From: Psettodes erumei
Taxonomy: Eukaryota > Chordata > Actinopteri > Pleuronectiformes > Psettodidae
Assembly (NCBI GenBank): GCA_016785225.1
Contig: JAFBJZ010000883.1
Location: 105,001-169,000 of the forward strand
DNA length: 64,000 bases
Direction of reading: 5' to 3'
Made by a program: the position numbers and the translations under genes. Of this stretch, positions 20,874-34,170 are shown piece by piece. How positions within the stretch are numbered: the first letter of the stretch is position 1; each line of letters starts with the position of its first letter. The notes beneath the pieces are model-generated. The model was not told the origin of the DNA. It saw only the letters and a program-made list of their open reading frames with translations, and did not search any database.

Positions 20874-21535
20874 GGCCCCGCCCACCGCCCGCCTGACCCC
20901 GCCCACAGTAACGCCACCTCCTACACACACCCACACACAGATTACATGGACACTACAGTCTGATCCCAGACCAGTTTCATATGAGTGACCCATTAGACCA
21001 GGACCAGACCATGTGACCTCTGGCAGCCCCGTCCAGAACCTTCAGTCTTATCAGAACTGGACCCAGATCAATCAGAACCTCCTCAACAAACCCCAGAGTC
21101 ACCCCGAGGACTGAAGGAACCCTCATCAGTCCACAATCAGTCCAGGACCCCGAGACCTCTTCCAGAACTCCCAGGACCTCCGCAGTGAAGAGAACCGGGT
21201 TCTCCCACAGGAGAACAGGTCTTCATGGAGAACCTTTAAACCTGGACCTCAGTTCACACCTGCAGAAACTGGTTTCATGATGTCATGAGGTCTGAGGTGT
21301 TCATGAATCAGATCCAGCACCGGTCCGGTCCGGTCGTCACGGAGACGGTTTCTAAATATTTACACACGTCGGTTTGGTTCAAACACACAAACAGCTCGTT
21401 TATCCTGACTCTGGTTCTGGTCCCTGAACGCACCACGACTTTGTTTGTTCGGTTTGTTTCGTAGAGGAAGATGAAGATGAAGATGATGATGTGGTTTGTA
21501 CACGCTGTATTTTTTTGCTTTTATAGATGAAAGAG

Positions 21536-21541
21536 AATAAA
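21536..21541 (+). terminator. med15: med15 polyadenylation signal
   Basis: AATAAA about 660 bp after the med15 stop, followed by TG/T-rich sequence. The thoc6 signal on the other strand is only about 100 bp away. Confidence 0.65.
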
Positions 21542-21637
21542 AACCAACGACCTTCTGTGATGTCACTTCCTCTTTGAACAGGTGGATGTTCACCTGATTG
21601 GTTACCAAACAACAGTTTGTACAAAGTGAAAAAAATA

Positions 21638-21643
21638 TTTTAT
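21638..21643 (-). terminator. thoc6: thoc6 polyadenylation signal
   Basis: The minus strand reads AATAAA about 100 bp after the thoc6 stop. med15 and thoc6 therefore converge with nearly abutting 3' ends. Confidence 0.6.
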
Positions 21644-21744
21644 TATCTTCAGATTAAATGATACAAAAGCAGTGAGGTCACCCCCCCGTCTCATGGTCCG
21701 GACTGGATCTCCGGGTCCGGGTCCGGTCCCGGTTCTGGCCGTGT

Positions 21745-24048
21745 TCAGAAGCTGAGGGAGAACGCTCGGTACGACAGGTTGGTGAAGACGTCGATGTGAT
21801 CGCTGCTGCCTCCGACCGTCAGAACCTGCACACAGAACGCACGTGAAACCCGGTTCTGCCAAAGACCCGTCTGGCACTGGTCCGGTCCGGTCCGGTCCGG
21901 GTCGGGGCCTCACCCGGTGCTCGGTGCTGTTGGTGTTGAGCAGCAGCGTGTTCAGGCTCTGCGGGGAGCAGGGGATCTGAGCCTTCACCTCCCCCCCCAG
22001 GAGACAGTGGGACACGAAGGGCCCGTCGCCCACCGCCAGGATCTGGGACGGAGACAGAGACACGCGATCAGCCCGGAGACGTCCCCCCGTCCTCGTTCTC
22101 ATCTGAGACGTCTTTCTCTCACCATGTCCTGGTGGAAGACGGCCCGTCTCTGGCAGCCCGTCAGCGGGAAGGTGGAGGTGGGAGAGACGGAGCGCAGGTG
22201 CCACAGGGACAGGGACGGGCCGCCGCCGCACAGCTGCAGGAGACAGGAGACGCGGTCACGTCCCGGAGACGACGAGGAACGCCGGCGTGTCCCGGCGGCG
22301 CTCGAACGCCTCGCGTGTGTGTGTGTGTGTGTGTGTGTTTCCTCACCATCCAGTCGGAGTCTGTGGTCAAACAGCTGATCCACTTCCCGTACTGAGGACG
22401 GGCGCAGCTCTGCGGGACGAGACGGGGTCAGTCAGACGTCTCCACCCGTCTCCACCCACCCAGCCCCACCAGAAAGACTCACCTCGTACTTGTAGACCTC
22501 GATGCAGTGGACAGACTGACCCGTCCTGCTGTCTGAGGGACAAGAGACAAAACGTCAGGCTCTGCCGCCGCCCGGGACGAGCGGGACGCGTCCTCCGTCA
22601 CTCACCCCACATCCTCACCGCTCCGTCCTCCCCCCCCGACAGGATCTCCCCCTCCCTCTCCCTCACGCTCACGCAGTGGATGTAGTCCGAGTGTCCCTGC
22701 AGGACCGACTGAGGACAGGGACCGGCGTCAACAAACGTGAAGACCGAGGCGTCCCCGGGTCGGACGGAGACGCCTCACCCACCTTGAAGACTCCGTGTTC
22801 CAGGTCCAGGATGTGGACGTTGTTGTCTCCTCCGCCGACGACCAGGCTGTTATCCTGAGACACGGAGACGGGACAGGATGAGAACGTGGACGGCCGGACG
22901 GGCGACGCGTCTCTGGTCTGGACTCACTCTGGGGTTGACGATCATGGAGTTGATCTCGGGGATCTCCAGACTGGACCTGAGGACGAAGACAGACAGACGG
23001 TCAGCGGGGCGGCGCCGGGGGACGGGCGGGGGACGACGTGCGCGACGTGTCTCACTTGTAGTTGGGTCTTTTTGTCCACAGCGGTTTGACGTTCTGAGGG
23101 GACAGGACAGAGTCAGATCACGGGTCCGGCCGGATCTCCGGTCCCCGACCCGAACCCGAGCGTCCGTTACCTTCTTGATGAGCTCGGCCCAGCTCCAGGC
23201 GCTGATCTCTCCGTTTCCCGCGCTCAGCAGGTGACAGTCCGTGGACAGGAGGGAGAAGACCGGACCTTCGTGAGCTGGGGGAGACCACGACAGACCAGAA
23301 CCCGTCAAGTCCTTTATTCTGGACTTCATTCACTGAGGAGAGGGCGCCAGGCCCCGGCCTGTCCCCGCTCAGATTCAGAACTCACCCGTGAAGGTCAGGA
23401 CCGGTTTCTGGCTCAGTCCGGTGGCTTCTGGACTCAGGGCTGCGGACAGGCTGAGGCGGGTCAACACAGACACCGTTAGTTTCACAACACGACACCTGTG
23501 GGCGGTTCCGGTTCTGCAGGTTCTGACGCAGCCGCACCTGAACACGGCGATCTCCCCGTAGTTGTTCCCGGCCGCCAGGAAGCGACCGCAGGGGGAGAAA
23601 CTCTGCGAGAACACGGACATGTGGAGGAGCTGCGGAGGAGAACCGAGTTAATCCCGCAGATTATCACACCGGAGCATTTAATCTGAGTTTAGCGTCGCGT
23701 GTTCTCATTAACAACTTTATTTACATACTGTTCCGTTTTTATTTGAATATGAACCAACACCCGAACTAACAAGGAGACTCCCCTCATCGTAAAATTTTAT
23801 TAAACTTCATTAATCTGTATTAATCCTCTCGGATTAAACACAGAGGAAACGTGTGGTCAGTCAGCGAGCTCAAACACCGACGACGGTTAAACCCGATGCG
23901 CGTTAACGTTAGCACACACACACCTCCGACAACAACACAGCGCCAAACCGCGGGCCGGATTACCGTCAGATTACCCGCGCGCTTCGTCATCTCGCGGCAG
24001 AACCGACAGTTTACTGAACGCGAGAGCCGTTACCTCGACCGGACCCAT
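21745..24048 (-). CDS. thoc6: THO complex subunit 6 (WD40 protein)
   Basis: THOC6 is a WD40 beta-propeller subunit of THO/TREX, which couples transcription to mRNA export in the nucleus. Coding exons on the minus strand: 24034-24048 (ATG at 24048, MGPVE), 23538-23629, 23386-23450, 23171-23274, 23056-23093, 22928-22976, 22783-22854, 22606-22708, 22483-22532, 22347-22409, 22123-22233, 21914-22042 and 21745-21825. Phases are consistent; the product is 323 aa (human 341). Diagnostic segments: HMSVFSQSFSPCGRFLAAGN with NNYGEIAVF, LLSAGNGEISAWSWAELIKK, ILSGGEDGAVRMWG, CLTTDSDWMLCGGGPSLSLW and the terminus VFTNLSYRAFSLSF. The exon at 23386 must use the acceptor at 23451; the nearer AG at 23440 would break the frame. 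Introns are mostly 60-120 bp. Confidence 0.97.
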
Positions 24049-24284
24049 TGTGCTGGACCCGAACCCCGACAAACGGCCAAGTTACACGAATCACGATACA
24101 AAGAGAGGGGAAACCGGGGAGCCGGGGGCGCGGGGATGTGACGTCACCGCCGGCGCGAGGAGTTCTGGGTCATGTAGTGCAGACGGCTCGATGACGTAAC
24201 GACTGCGCGGTAAAATGTGTTTATAAACACAAATGAAAAAAGGTTTAAAATATAAAATAATCTTTTCATTTATGAAGACTAATT

Positions 24285-24470
24285 ATTATAGATATATAAA
24301 TTAATCTATATTATATTATAATTAATCTATAGTATAGATTATCTACATTATAATTAATATATAGTATAAATGATTTATATTATAATTAATCTATATTATA
24401 TATTATAATTAATATATAGTGTAAATTATCTATATTATAATTAATCTACATTATAGATTAATGGTGCCCA
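24285..24470. repeat. AT-rich minisatellite upstream of thoc6
   Basis: About 185 bp made only of A/T-rich units such as TATATTATAATTAATCTATA and TAATATATAGTATAAAT, repeated three to four times with partial palindromy. It lies between the thoc6 and znf646 5' ends. Confidence 0.8.
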
Positions 24471-24957
24471 AATTCACAGTTTTCAAAACGTTAAAATAAA
24501 AAGTAATTTACTTCCAGATAAATGTAGTAAAGATTGATTTAAAATACAGCAGTACTCAAAACAAGAGTACTGAGTACTTCATATTAAAAAACTTCAGACA
24601 AGCCTGATGGATGTTTTTCAAACTTGATGATCTACAACAGAAATAAAGATAAACAACAAACTCAGCTTGACTTATTGGTAAACATTTAAAAAGTGAGGGA
24701 ATCTAAAACGTCATTTTAATGATAATATAATATAAATACATGTAGTATTTAGTATTTTACATTTTCTGCTCTGCATAACCAAAGAAGCTCCTGTTTTGAC
24801 ACAACATTTACCTCTGCTCACATCAAAACGCAGATCGATATGTTTATTGATTACATGGTGGAGGATGAAGTCTTTAATACTCCTCAGTGTTGGCACAGAC
24901 AATACTTACTCTGATATTATTATTATTATTATTTCTCCACGTGTTTTTGTACCAAAT

Positions 24958-25058
<101 letters not shown>

Positions 25059-25079
25059 ATCACTAATCGTCTGATAAAA

Positions 25080-26400
25080 ACGACCTCGGGCCGCCGTCCG
25101 CCTGCCCCATTCCAGTCCAGCGGCCGTGGCCCGGTTCGGTTCGGTTCGACTCGGCTCGGCTCGGCCGCGCGACCCGACGCGTTCCTGCCGCGCCGCTGTC
25201 ATTTCATCCTGCGCATGATGACGCGTTGCCGTGTGCGCTCCGCTCCGGCGCCGCTCGGCTAGCAGCGGCAGCGGCAGGAAGTATGCTGTCGAAGCGGCGG
25301 TGGGGAAAGACCCGACAACCAAAAGTGAGCGGCGGAGCAGCGGGGGGAGAAATAACCATGTCTAATCCGTGAAAGTCGCCCGCCCTGCACCTCGGCGCCG
25401 TGCATCGTTCACCCCGCGGGCGCAGACGCCAATCGAGGGTAAGTGCGGGACGTGAAAACCGCAGGAAAACGATGTTTTCCGTGCGCGGGGGGCCGCGGTG
25501 TGTTTGTCGAGATCTTTGTGTAGCTCCGGGCTAGCCTCGGGATGCTACGGCTAGCCGCAGCCGCTAACCTCCGCGAACTCCCGCGGCGGCCGCGGCGTCC
25601 TCCCCGGGCGACCGCGCGCATGAATCCGCGTGGGGATGAAAGCTGCGGGGGCGTTTGACCCGCACGGCTCCGCGGCCGTGATGCCCGTGTGCGCCGTTTG
25701 TCATATTGTTGTTCTGAACTTCCGTTTCACCCCCTTTTCTCGTCGCGGGAGGGGAGGGGGGGCTGCTAACTAGCCAGGTGCTAATGCTAACGTTAGCTCG
25801 GCCGTGTAATGCACCTTCTTCCACCTCTTGGCCGCAAAATGTCGTTTTACACAAAGTGCCGCCGCGGTGCGGGTCGCTCACGTCGTTATTTCGCACCGGG
25901 CCCGCGCTGAGCGGTCCCGGCCCCGGCGCCCGGCCGCAGCGGGGTCGGGGGCAGGGCTGTGTTTGTGGGGGTAAGAAAGAGCGGCTAACCCGTTAGCATT
26001 GGGGGGAAAATGGCTCGCTCGCTCGAAAGCCATTTTCCGACGGAGCTGGGGTCTCGGTGAAAGTGGGCTGGGGGCTGGAGGTGTCGTCCCGCCCTGCCGG
26101 GGGCACCGCGTCGGGCGTTCGCGGTGGGGAAAACACGTTTGTACACGGTTAACCCCGCAGCCCTCCTCTGTTTTGATGCCCGGGCCGGGCTCGGGCGTCG
26201 CTCCCCGGGATAAATCGGGGAGTCGGCCGCAGGAAATGTCGGCCGCGCGTCGGCGGCGGAGATGCCCCGCTTTGTCCCGAGCGGTGCGGGATGTGGCTGA
26301 ACCCGACCGACAGGAGACGGGCCAAGGTCAGGGGGCCCCGCCGAGCCCGCACCGCCCCCCTCCCCCGGTCAAACCCGCCTCTGGTCGCCCGGACCAGGTT
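25080..26400 (+). promoter_or_regulatory. znf646: CpG-rich promoter region of znf646
   Basis: A dense CpG stretch surrounds a probable noncoding first exon that ends at 25438 with the donor GTAAGT. High GC continues about 1 kb into the intron. The stretch contains several gctagc/gttagc words but no open frame that continues into the coding exons. Confidence 0.55.
25250..25438 (+). other. znf646: znf646 5' noncoding exon (start approximate)
   Basis: Inferred from a consensus donor (AATCGAGG then GTAAGTGC) within the CpG island. It would splice to the acceptor CTCCGCAG at 27802, which begins the leader of the exon holding the ATG at 28003. Confidence 0.45.
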
Positions 26401-26831
26401 TTAGCTTTTTAATTTTTTTATTTTTTTTAAAAATGGAGGGAAATATGGAGGATGTCCCGGGTCTCACTGTGAACGGACCCGGACCGGTTCTGCTCCCGGT
26501 GGGGGGAGGGGGTGTTTGAATCCAGGCTACCTGAAGTCGGGGGTGGGGGGGGGGGGGTGTAATGATGAGCCCGGGTCGGTTTGTTTACATGATCCGGACT
26601 CGGGAGGACTGTGATTGGCTGCCGGTGAGAGGCTGGTTCCGGCTCTGTGGAGGAGACGGTTCCGATCCACATCAGGCTCAGAACCCGTGAGGGTCCAGCT
26701 GAGGTCCAGGTCAAAATAAAGTTAAAAAGACGGAAACTGCCTTTTCATTATTGATCCTCCTGCTCAGTGACGTCTGTTTCCGATATGTTTGAAGTTTAAT
26801 ATTTTAATTGATCAGTCACTGAAGCCGTGCG

Positions 26832-26863
<32 letters not shown>

Positions 26864-27177
26864 TGTATAAATTTACAGCATCCTGTATAACGTCACACAG
26901 GATTATATAACTTCATAATATTCTGTATAATAACCAGTCAGTTTCACACAGTGATCAGACTAATTCAGTGTGTTGACCGTCAGGTGTGCTGGCACTGGTC
27001 TGAGGGACCTGGTCCTGGGGGGGGGGGTCTGTGTGTGTGTGTGTGTGTGTCAGAGCAGATTAATACGGCGGCCTGGTGTAATCTGTTACAGATTACAGAT
27101 TAACCTGTTAAAACTGTCACAGGCATCGACTCACTTTAATCACTCTGCTCCTTAAGGAACTATTGATCTGATTACTG

Positions 27178-27225
<48 letters not shown>

Positions 27226-28002
27226 GTGTGCGTGTATTTGCTGTTGGTCCAACACGTTTGATTGAGAAAATAAGGGTCAATTTAATCAATGACGATAATG
27301 ATTATTGGTTGCGTGCTGTTGAACAGCCGCCTGACTCCCTCTCTTATCACACACACTCGTCTCTCATGCGTCTTCCTTCAAATCGGCCTCGCACCATCAG
27401 TCCTTTAAAATACACTCAGACCCCAGTGCATTCTGGGTACAAGCCCAGTCAGAACGCTCGGGCAGTGAGAGTAACCCGAACCCGACTCTTTGGCACTGGT
27501 TCTCCTGTCAACGTGCTCGTTCCCCAGTAACAGAGTGGATACTGGTCCTGGTTGGGGGGGTTGTTGATCCTGCTGTGGTGGATCCACTGAGCTTCGGCCT
27601 CTTTACACTGTAAACAAAGGCGTGTCCTGCTGAAAGCAGAGTGCTGTCAGGTGCAGCCGACGACTCGGTGAAATCATCTGTGTCATCATTTGTTCAGTAA
27701 TAAAGTCTCGATCAAAGCGAATCCATAAATCGTGATTTGATGCTAAAACGGTGACGTACGTTGCTCCTGGAGTAACCCTCGTCTTTCTTCTCGTCTCCGC
27801 AGTGGTACCTCATTGGCTGGTGTGACCCCCGCAGGCCCGCCACCTCCCAGGGTGGGCCCGGATTGGCTGGACTCACGCTCGGGGAGGATATGGCCACCAC
27901 CTCTGCCCTCAGCTGAAGAGCTAAGCCCCACCTCCCCCACATCACTGTTCATTGCTTTGTTGTGAACCGTGATTCTCTCCCACCAGTTTGCTTTAGAGTA
28001 CT

Positions 28003-31000
28003 ATGGCAATGCATGATATGAGTCGTGCCAAGGGTTTCCCCTGTAAAGAGTGTGATATGGTTTGCCCGAGTACTCCAAGTCTTCTAGAGCATATGAAAGC
28101 ACATTATCAGCAAGAGGAGAGCGGACGTTTCGAGTGTGAACAGTGTGGCCGCATTTACAAGCACGCAGCTAGTCTCGCCAACCATAAAAAGTCTCACGAA
28201 GTGGGTTCGTTCCAGTGTCCCGTTTGTACCCGCACGCTGCCCAACGCGGTAGCTTTGAAGAACCACCTTCGTATCCATACATTGTCCCCCAGTAGTGCAC
28301 ACGCAGAAGAAGAGAGCGAAGAGGTACCCGAAGAGGCGGGCCACGACGAGAGGGACTACGGTCTCGCCCAGGACCTCTCTGACGGGTTTGGGCGCTCTCA
28401 TTTGAATAATAGTGGTATGGGACATAGTGTCCTACAAAGCCACGTGACAGACGACAACGGAAAAAAAGGCTCCCCTGAATCCGACGACGCTTGGGACAGA
28501 CCGTTCAAGTGCGATCAGTGTGACAGAACTTACCGGCATCACGGTAGTCTGGTGAACCACAAGAAGTGTCACCAACAAGGAACTTTTAAGTGCTCTGTTT
28601 GTTTCAAACAATTCAGCAACCTGGCTGCCCTAAACAGCCACGAGAGAACTCACTCGAAGTTCAAGACCCCCGGGGCATCCATGGTGAGCAGCAGCAGTAG
28701 CAGCAGCAGCCTCCACGACTCGGAGCGCAACAGCGGCACTCAGTCGTCCCAGAGCGACGACACGGCCTCCTGCTTCTGCCACCTGTGCCAGATAGCGCTG
28801 CCGAATAAGGCGGACTTCCAGGAGCACATCCTGCTGCACAACACAGCCTCGCCAGCACTCGGCCTGCCCCGCAGTTTCCCAGGCATCATGCCTCACAATC
28901 TGAGTGCGGTTCGGTCCCCGGCGTACACGCCGGCCCTCGGGGACCCTTTGCCCCTACCGCCCCTGCCCAGTGAGAAAAGAGGTCCCTATGATCCCATAAT
29001 GGGCCCCCCAGTCAACAATCCCATCTACACATGTGCATATTGTGGCGCAGGACACCCAGATCTGGAGACCTTGAAAGTCCACTATCTAACCCACGATCCC
29101 CACCCTGCTTCCCATGGCCAGGACAGCTCCATCCTCAACTCAGACGCACTAAGTTCTGGATCACAAGGCTCGGTGTCTTCTCCCTCTGGAGGCCGCGTAC
29201 CCCAGGCCAGTTCTCCAGATGATGGAGAACGGCGCTTTAAGTGTGGGGAGTGTGGCAAAAGCTACAGGCATGCAGGAAGTCTGGTCAATCACAAACGCTG
29301 CCATCAGACAGGCCACTACCAGTGCACCATCTGCTGTAAACAGTACCCTCACCTGGCAGCACTACACAGCCACCTACGAAGTCACAAAGGACGCCCCTCC
29401 AACCAGTCCATTAATAATGACAGCAATGACTGGCTTTCTCCGGAGCCGCTAACTCTGGACTCCCAGCAGAGTTATGTCCAGGAAGGCAGTGGTGCCACCA
29501 CTCCGATCTCACTGCCAGGGAATCTTGGTGACGCTGCCCACTTCGTACCAGATGGTGGCCACAGCAGCGGGTTGGACTCACTGGAGTTCCACGATCGCTT
29601 CGATGGCAGCTCACTTTCCCAGAGCAGCTCTGCTCACCGCCAGGCTGACAGACACGTCTGTGCCGACTGCGGAGAGATGTATGGAGATGTATCTGGCATC
29701 AAGTCACACATGTGTCCCCGCCATGGCCAGCAGCAGCCCCAGCAGCAGGCCAACATGTCCAATGGTTTTATGGGGAACATGAACTACCACGGCTCCAGTG
29801 GAACCTCACTGCCTGCTGGAAGCTCCAGCGGCCTGAAAGAAGGCAGCAGCCAACGGCAGTACTCCCAGAGTGGAGGCAAGCGAATGGGGAGTAATGACAA
29901 GGATGACGAGGATGACGGTGAAGTGTATCAGTGCTCGGTGTGCGGCAACCACTATGCCAGCCTCAGGGCTCTCAGGAGCCACCTGCGCAGCCATGCCAAT
30001 AACCCAACAGGTCCAGGACCATCCAACCTGGAGACGGATTGGAGAATGATCTGCTCCACCTGTGGTCAAAGCTTCTCCCGGAAGCAGGACCTCCTTAATC
30101 ATCAGTTAGTCCATGGCCCCCAAAGGCCAGATGGTCAGCAACAGGGTATTGGAGGCAGTTCAGCTAATGGCAATGATAAGATGGATGGACGCAACCACAT
30201 TTGTGTTGACTGTGGCATGTTTTTTGCTGACCGCCACCATCTCATCACCCACCTGTGTCCCGGTAAGAATCGGGGCAGCTCAATGAGCAAACAGGGCTTG
30301 AATGGAGCCAAAGGGATGTCTGGAGGAGATGGCGTCGGCGGTGGGGTTGCTGGAGGGAGCCGCGATGTTGGTGGTGATGGAAGAAGGCCAATGGTTGACC
30401 AAAGTGACAAGCCCCACAAGTGCGACCAATGTGGACGAGGATACAGACACCCATGCTCGCTCCTCAACCATAAGAAGTCCCATAAGACTGGAGTTTTCCG
30501 CTGTTTGGTGTGCCAGAAGCGCTACTACAACCTGCTGGCTCTCAAGAATCACCAAAGGACCCACTTTGACCTGAAGAGGTAGGTCCCTGATTCTCTCCAA
30601 TGTCTTATTATATTTGGTAGAGGCCATGCGGAGGCAATGCAATTGCAATTAAGGAGTATTTAAGGAAATGTTGGGAGAGGAAGGATGGAATTTTTAGTCC
30701 TTTTAATGTTTCAGTTGTGTCTGTGTAAGTAAGCACTTGATTTGTGATTTGATCATGGTTTATTAAAGACTGTTTGGAAGGGTAGACATTGACTGATTTA
30801 TTACCTCAAGGAATCCAGCTGTCACCAAACTCTTGCACTTAACTTGAACATAGCAACACTGTACTCAGTCTGTCAACTTTGTGGGTCATACGGCATAAAA
30901 TAACAGCCTCTGCAAAGGTTAGCTACCATTGCTGCCCTGATATTGGTTGAAGTGTATTTGTGAGATTCTGTTGTGTGTTCTTCATCTCTGCCCTTTCCTG

Positions 31001-34000
31001 ACGCAGGCACAAGTGTGAAGAATGTGGCAAGGCCTTCAAGATCCAAAAGCAGCTGATTAACCACCTCCGTCTCCACGAGGAACATCGAGCCAAAGGTCTT
31101 GTTCGGACGGGCCCAAACGGTTCCCGATTTCAGCAGCCTGGCCCATCTCAAATGCAGACTATGAGAGGAGAGTCATCAAAGGGCCAGTTAATGGGTGTCA
31201 AATACAGCCATCAAGGGTTCAAAAAGCCCTACTCTTCAGCCGGAACTTCCAGGCCTCAGAAGTTTGACCCAGCTGAAAGCGGGCGACGGCCTTTTGCCTG
31301 TGAAGAATGTGGAAAGACATACCGGCATGCAGGCAGCTTAGCCAATCACAAGAACCTTCACAAAATTGGGGAGTACCACTGCAATGTTTGCAACTCCACA
31401 TACCCCAACAGGCTGGCAATGAAAAACCACCTACGTCTCCACTTCGCCCAGAAGAAGCACAACTGCCAAGAGTGTGGCAAGGGTTTCCGCACTCAGAGAC
31501 AGCTAGCTACCCACACTACAGCTGGCCTTTGTAAAGGCCCACAGGGCCCCGGCGCCCAGATGGATTTTGAGTGTGATGGCTGCTGTGAAGGCTTTGCCAC
31601 AGCTGATGAGCTTGCAGCCCACGACTGCCCGGCCCAGCACCTGCCTTCATCCTCCTCCACCAGCAGCTCCACCAACATCAGCATGGAGAGAAGCTCCGTG
31701 GACCTGGACTCTGATGAGAGACCCTATGCCTGCGACCTGTGCAGCTGCGCCTACAAACATGCAAGCTCCTTGCTGAACCACAAGCACACCCACAAGACGG
31801 GCAACTTCCGCTGCAACTTCTGCGACAAGCCCTATACCAACTACATGGCGCTACGCAACCACATGCGCATCCACACGCAGCGGAAGAAGCACATCTGCCA
31901 CACATGTGGGAAAGCCTTCCGGCTGGCCAGGTTTCTCCGCAACCACCAGAAGGTCCACGAGGAGGGTGCTACCCCCTTTGGCTGCCCCACCTGTGGGAAG
32001 AGTTTCCAGGGGAGATCTGGTCTGGCCAGGCACCGCTGCGGGGACAACCAGGTAGGCATGGAAGTCAGGAGGAAGGCCACTGCATCCACGGGAGAGGGCG
32101 AAGAGTGTCGGTACACGTGAGTTCTCGTCAGTTGTTTGTGATTCTTCGAAGTTGAAAAAATAGTGAAGATAAATTTAGGTCTCTACATGTCTATTACAGG
32201 TATATGATCTCCAATCCGGCTTCCTTGGGACCATACGCGTGCCGGAATTCGGATTTTTCTGAAGTTTGGACAAATTGAATTAGTGGAGAGACCAGATAAG
32301 TCAACCCTGTTTGCTTCCAGTTAGCATATTACACACTTAAGTTTTTAGGCTATCTATAATCAAACATTTGATGTTTAGATGTACTTTTGATGCTTTGTTT
32401 TCTTAGCACATATTGTCACAGATTTGATTTAAGTAGTATTTGTGTGTAGCATATTAGCAAAATTAAAAGTATTGATGTTGTGTGTTCCTTCTTATGATTT
32501 TGACTGCAGTCCCCTGATTTGTTTGTTTTCTTCAGGTAGTATCATGATACTGGCCAGTTATTGGAATAGAAACTGCAGTTATGTGATTGGCCTCTTGCAT
32601 TTTGATGTCTTGGCAAACTGAAATCACAGGGAAGAGTAGGAAGTATTTGGAGCTAGCTGCACTGCACGTCTCGAGGCTACGACTTGTTTCAGGTTAAGGA
32701 TTCTTTGCAACAGCACAGTAGCTGCAACGGCTACAGTCTGACATGGTGGAGGTCCTCTGGGCTTGTTTGATTGATTTTCATCCCATTCAGAATCTAGTAA
32801 TCACCCAAATGAAGGCCGTGGCAACGTCTTTGAAATAGTTCTGAGATGTGAAAGAAGCTGTTTGAAGCTTGTGTCCGCTTGTGCAGTGCAGGGAGCAGCA
32901 GATACCTCCCAGTTCCCTACATGAATCCCAGGTGTTTCTCCATGTCCTCCCCTTCCTCACCTACCCGGCAGTCCTCTCCCTTATAAACTGTGTTGCAGTC
33001 ATAACTTTAGATGGTAAACCACTTTGTAGTAGTCTTCTCTGAAAGCTTTAAGCCGGATTTCAGATCATATACCTGTATGTGCATCATTGTGCAATATTTA
33101 GATGATAAGTAGTTAAAATATTGCAGTAATTTTACATAAAGTGGTAACCAGTAACTTCAGAATAACTAGAATGGTGAAAACAAACTACCATCTTCCGTTA
33201 CTAATCTCCCTTTTTCTTTCCTTGTGTCCTCCTCTCGTTCCCTCCGTCCTTGCTCTTGTTTTTCCCTTTGTCTCTGCACAGATGTGATCAGTGTGGCCGC
33301 TCCTACCGCCATGCCAGCTCCCTCCTCAACCACAAGAACACCCACACTGTCGGCATCTACCACTGCGCCGTATGTCTCAAGACCTACTCAAACCTGCTTG
33401 CCCTGAAGAACCACCGCCGTATCCACTCAGAGACACGGCGCCACCGTTGCCACGACTGCGGCAAGGCCTTCCGTGTTTCCTCGCAGCTCTACAACCACCG
33501 ACGAGTTCACCAGAAGCAGCGGGAGCTGACCTGCCGGTCCTGCCAACGAGCCTTTCCTACGCAAGCCAGCTTCAGGCTCCACATGGAGATCACCCACGGC
33601 CAGGCGCCGCAGCCCCGCCAGCCCAGACCCCAGCAGCCCCGACCAGGAGGCTCCCAGGAGCTGGGCTGGGGGTCAGGCCTGGACCTCACCTTGATGCAAG
33701 AGCAAGGACTCAACCCCAGCAGCATGGCCAAAGCCCGTGGCCGCGCGGGCCACAGTGAGGTCATTAAATCCCACGTCTGCGACCAGTGTGGACGGTCTTA
33801 CCGACACGCCAGCTCCCTGCTCAACCACAAGAACAGTCACAAGACCGGGACCTACTTCTGCAACTCCTGCCAGAAGGAGTTCCCCAACCTGATGTCCCTG
33901 AAGAACCACCGCCGGATCCACACCGAGCCCAAGCGCTACCAGTGCCCCGACTGCGGGAAGTCCTTCCGGGTGTCCACACAACTCATCTGCCACCGCCGCA

Positions 34001-34170
34001 TCCACACCAAGGAGAAGCCGTTCTCCTGCCAGCAGTGCGACAAACGCTTCTCCTCCAAGTCCAACCTGAGGCACCACATGAAAGTGCACTGGAGCGGCTC
34101 AACGGCGCCCCCTTCCGCGGCCATGGGTGCGCCCAACTTCCTGGGTATGCCCGGCGGACCCTTCATATAG
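28003..34170 (+). CDS. znf646: Zinc finger protein 646, about 32 C2H2 fingers
   Basis: Probably a nuclear DNA-binding protein; molecular targets are unknown. Coding exons 28003-30578 (preceded by about 200 nt of leader from 27803), 31007-32116 and 33282-34170 join in phase 2 at both introns and give 1524 aa. I count 15, 9 and 8 C2H2-type fingers; several are degenerate (for example HVCADCGEMYGDVSGIKSHM). Pairs and triplets follow a signature order: an SYRHAGSLxNHKxxH finger, then YxCxxCxKxFxNLxxLKNHxRxH, often then CGKxFRxxxxL. Human ZNF646 has this architecture with about 31 fingers in about 1830 aa. The third exon begins inside a finger (CRYT, then CDQCGRSYRH), which supports the splice. 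An internal GT at 33755 may lead to the duplicate exon at 38311. Linkage to stx1b also matches ZNF646-STX1B in human 16p11.2. Other large SYRH-type zinc-finger genes are the only alternative. Confidence 0.92.
32197..33075. mobile_element. Non-autonomous TA-flanked DNA transposon (pogo/Tigger-like) in znf646 intron
   Basis: The left end CAGGTATATGATCT, two variable bases, AATCCGGCTT is mirrored at the right end by AAGCCGGATT, two variable bases, AGATCATATACCTG: 24 of 26 positions match as inverted repeats. TA flanks both ends, the target-site pattern of Tc1/mariner/pogo elements, and CAG termini favour the pogo group. The 879-bp body has no transposase frame. Confidence 0.75.

Noticed and set aside
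30280..30648. Minus-strand frames opposite znf646 exons
   Set aside because: Shadows of the zinc-finger coding strand, with no independent similarity.
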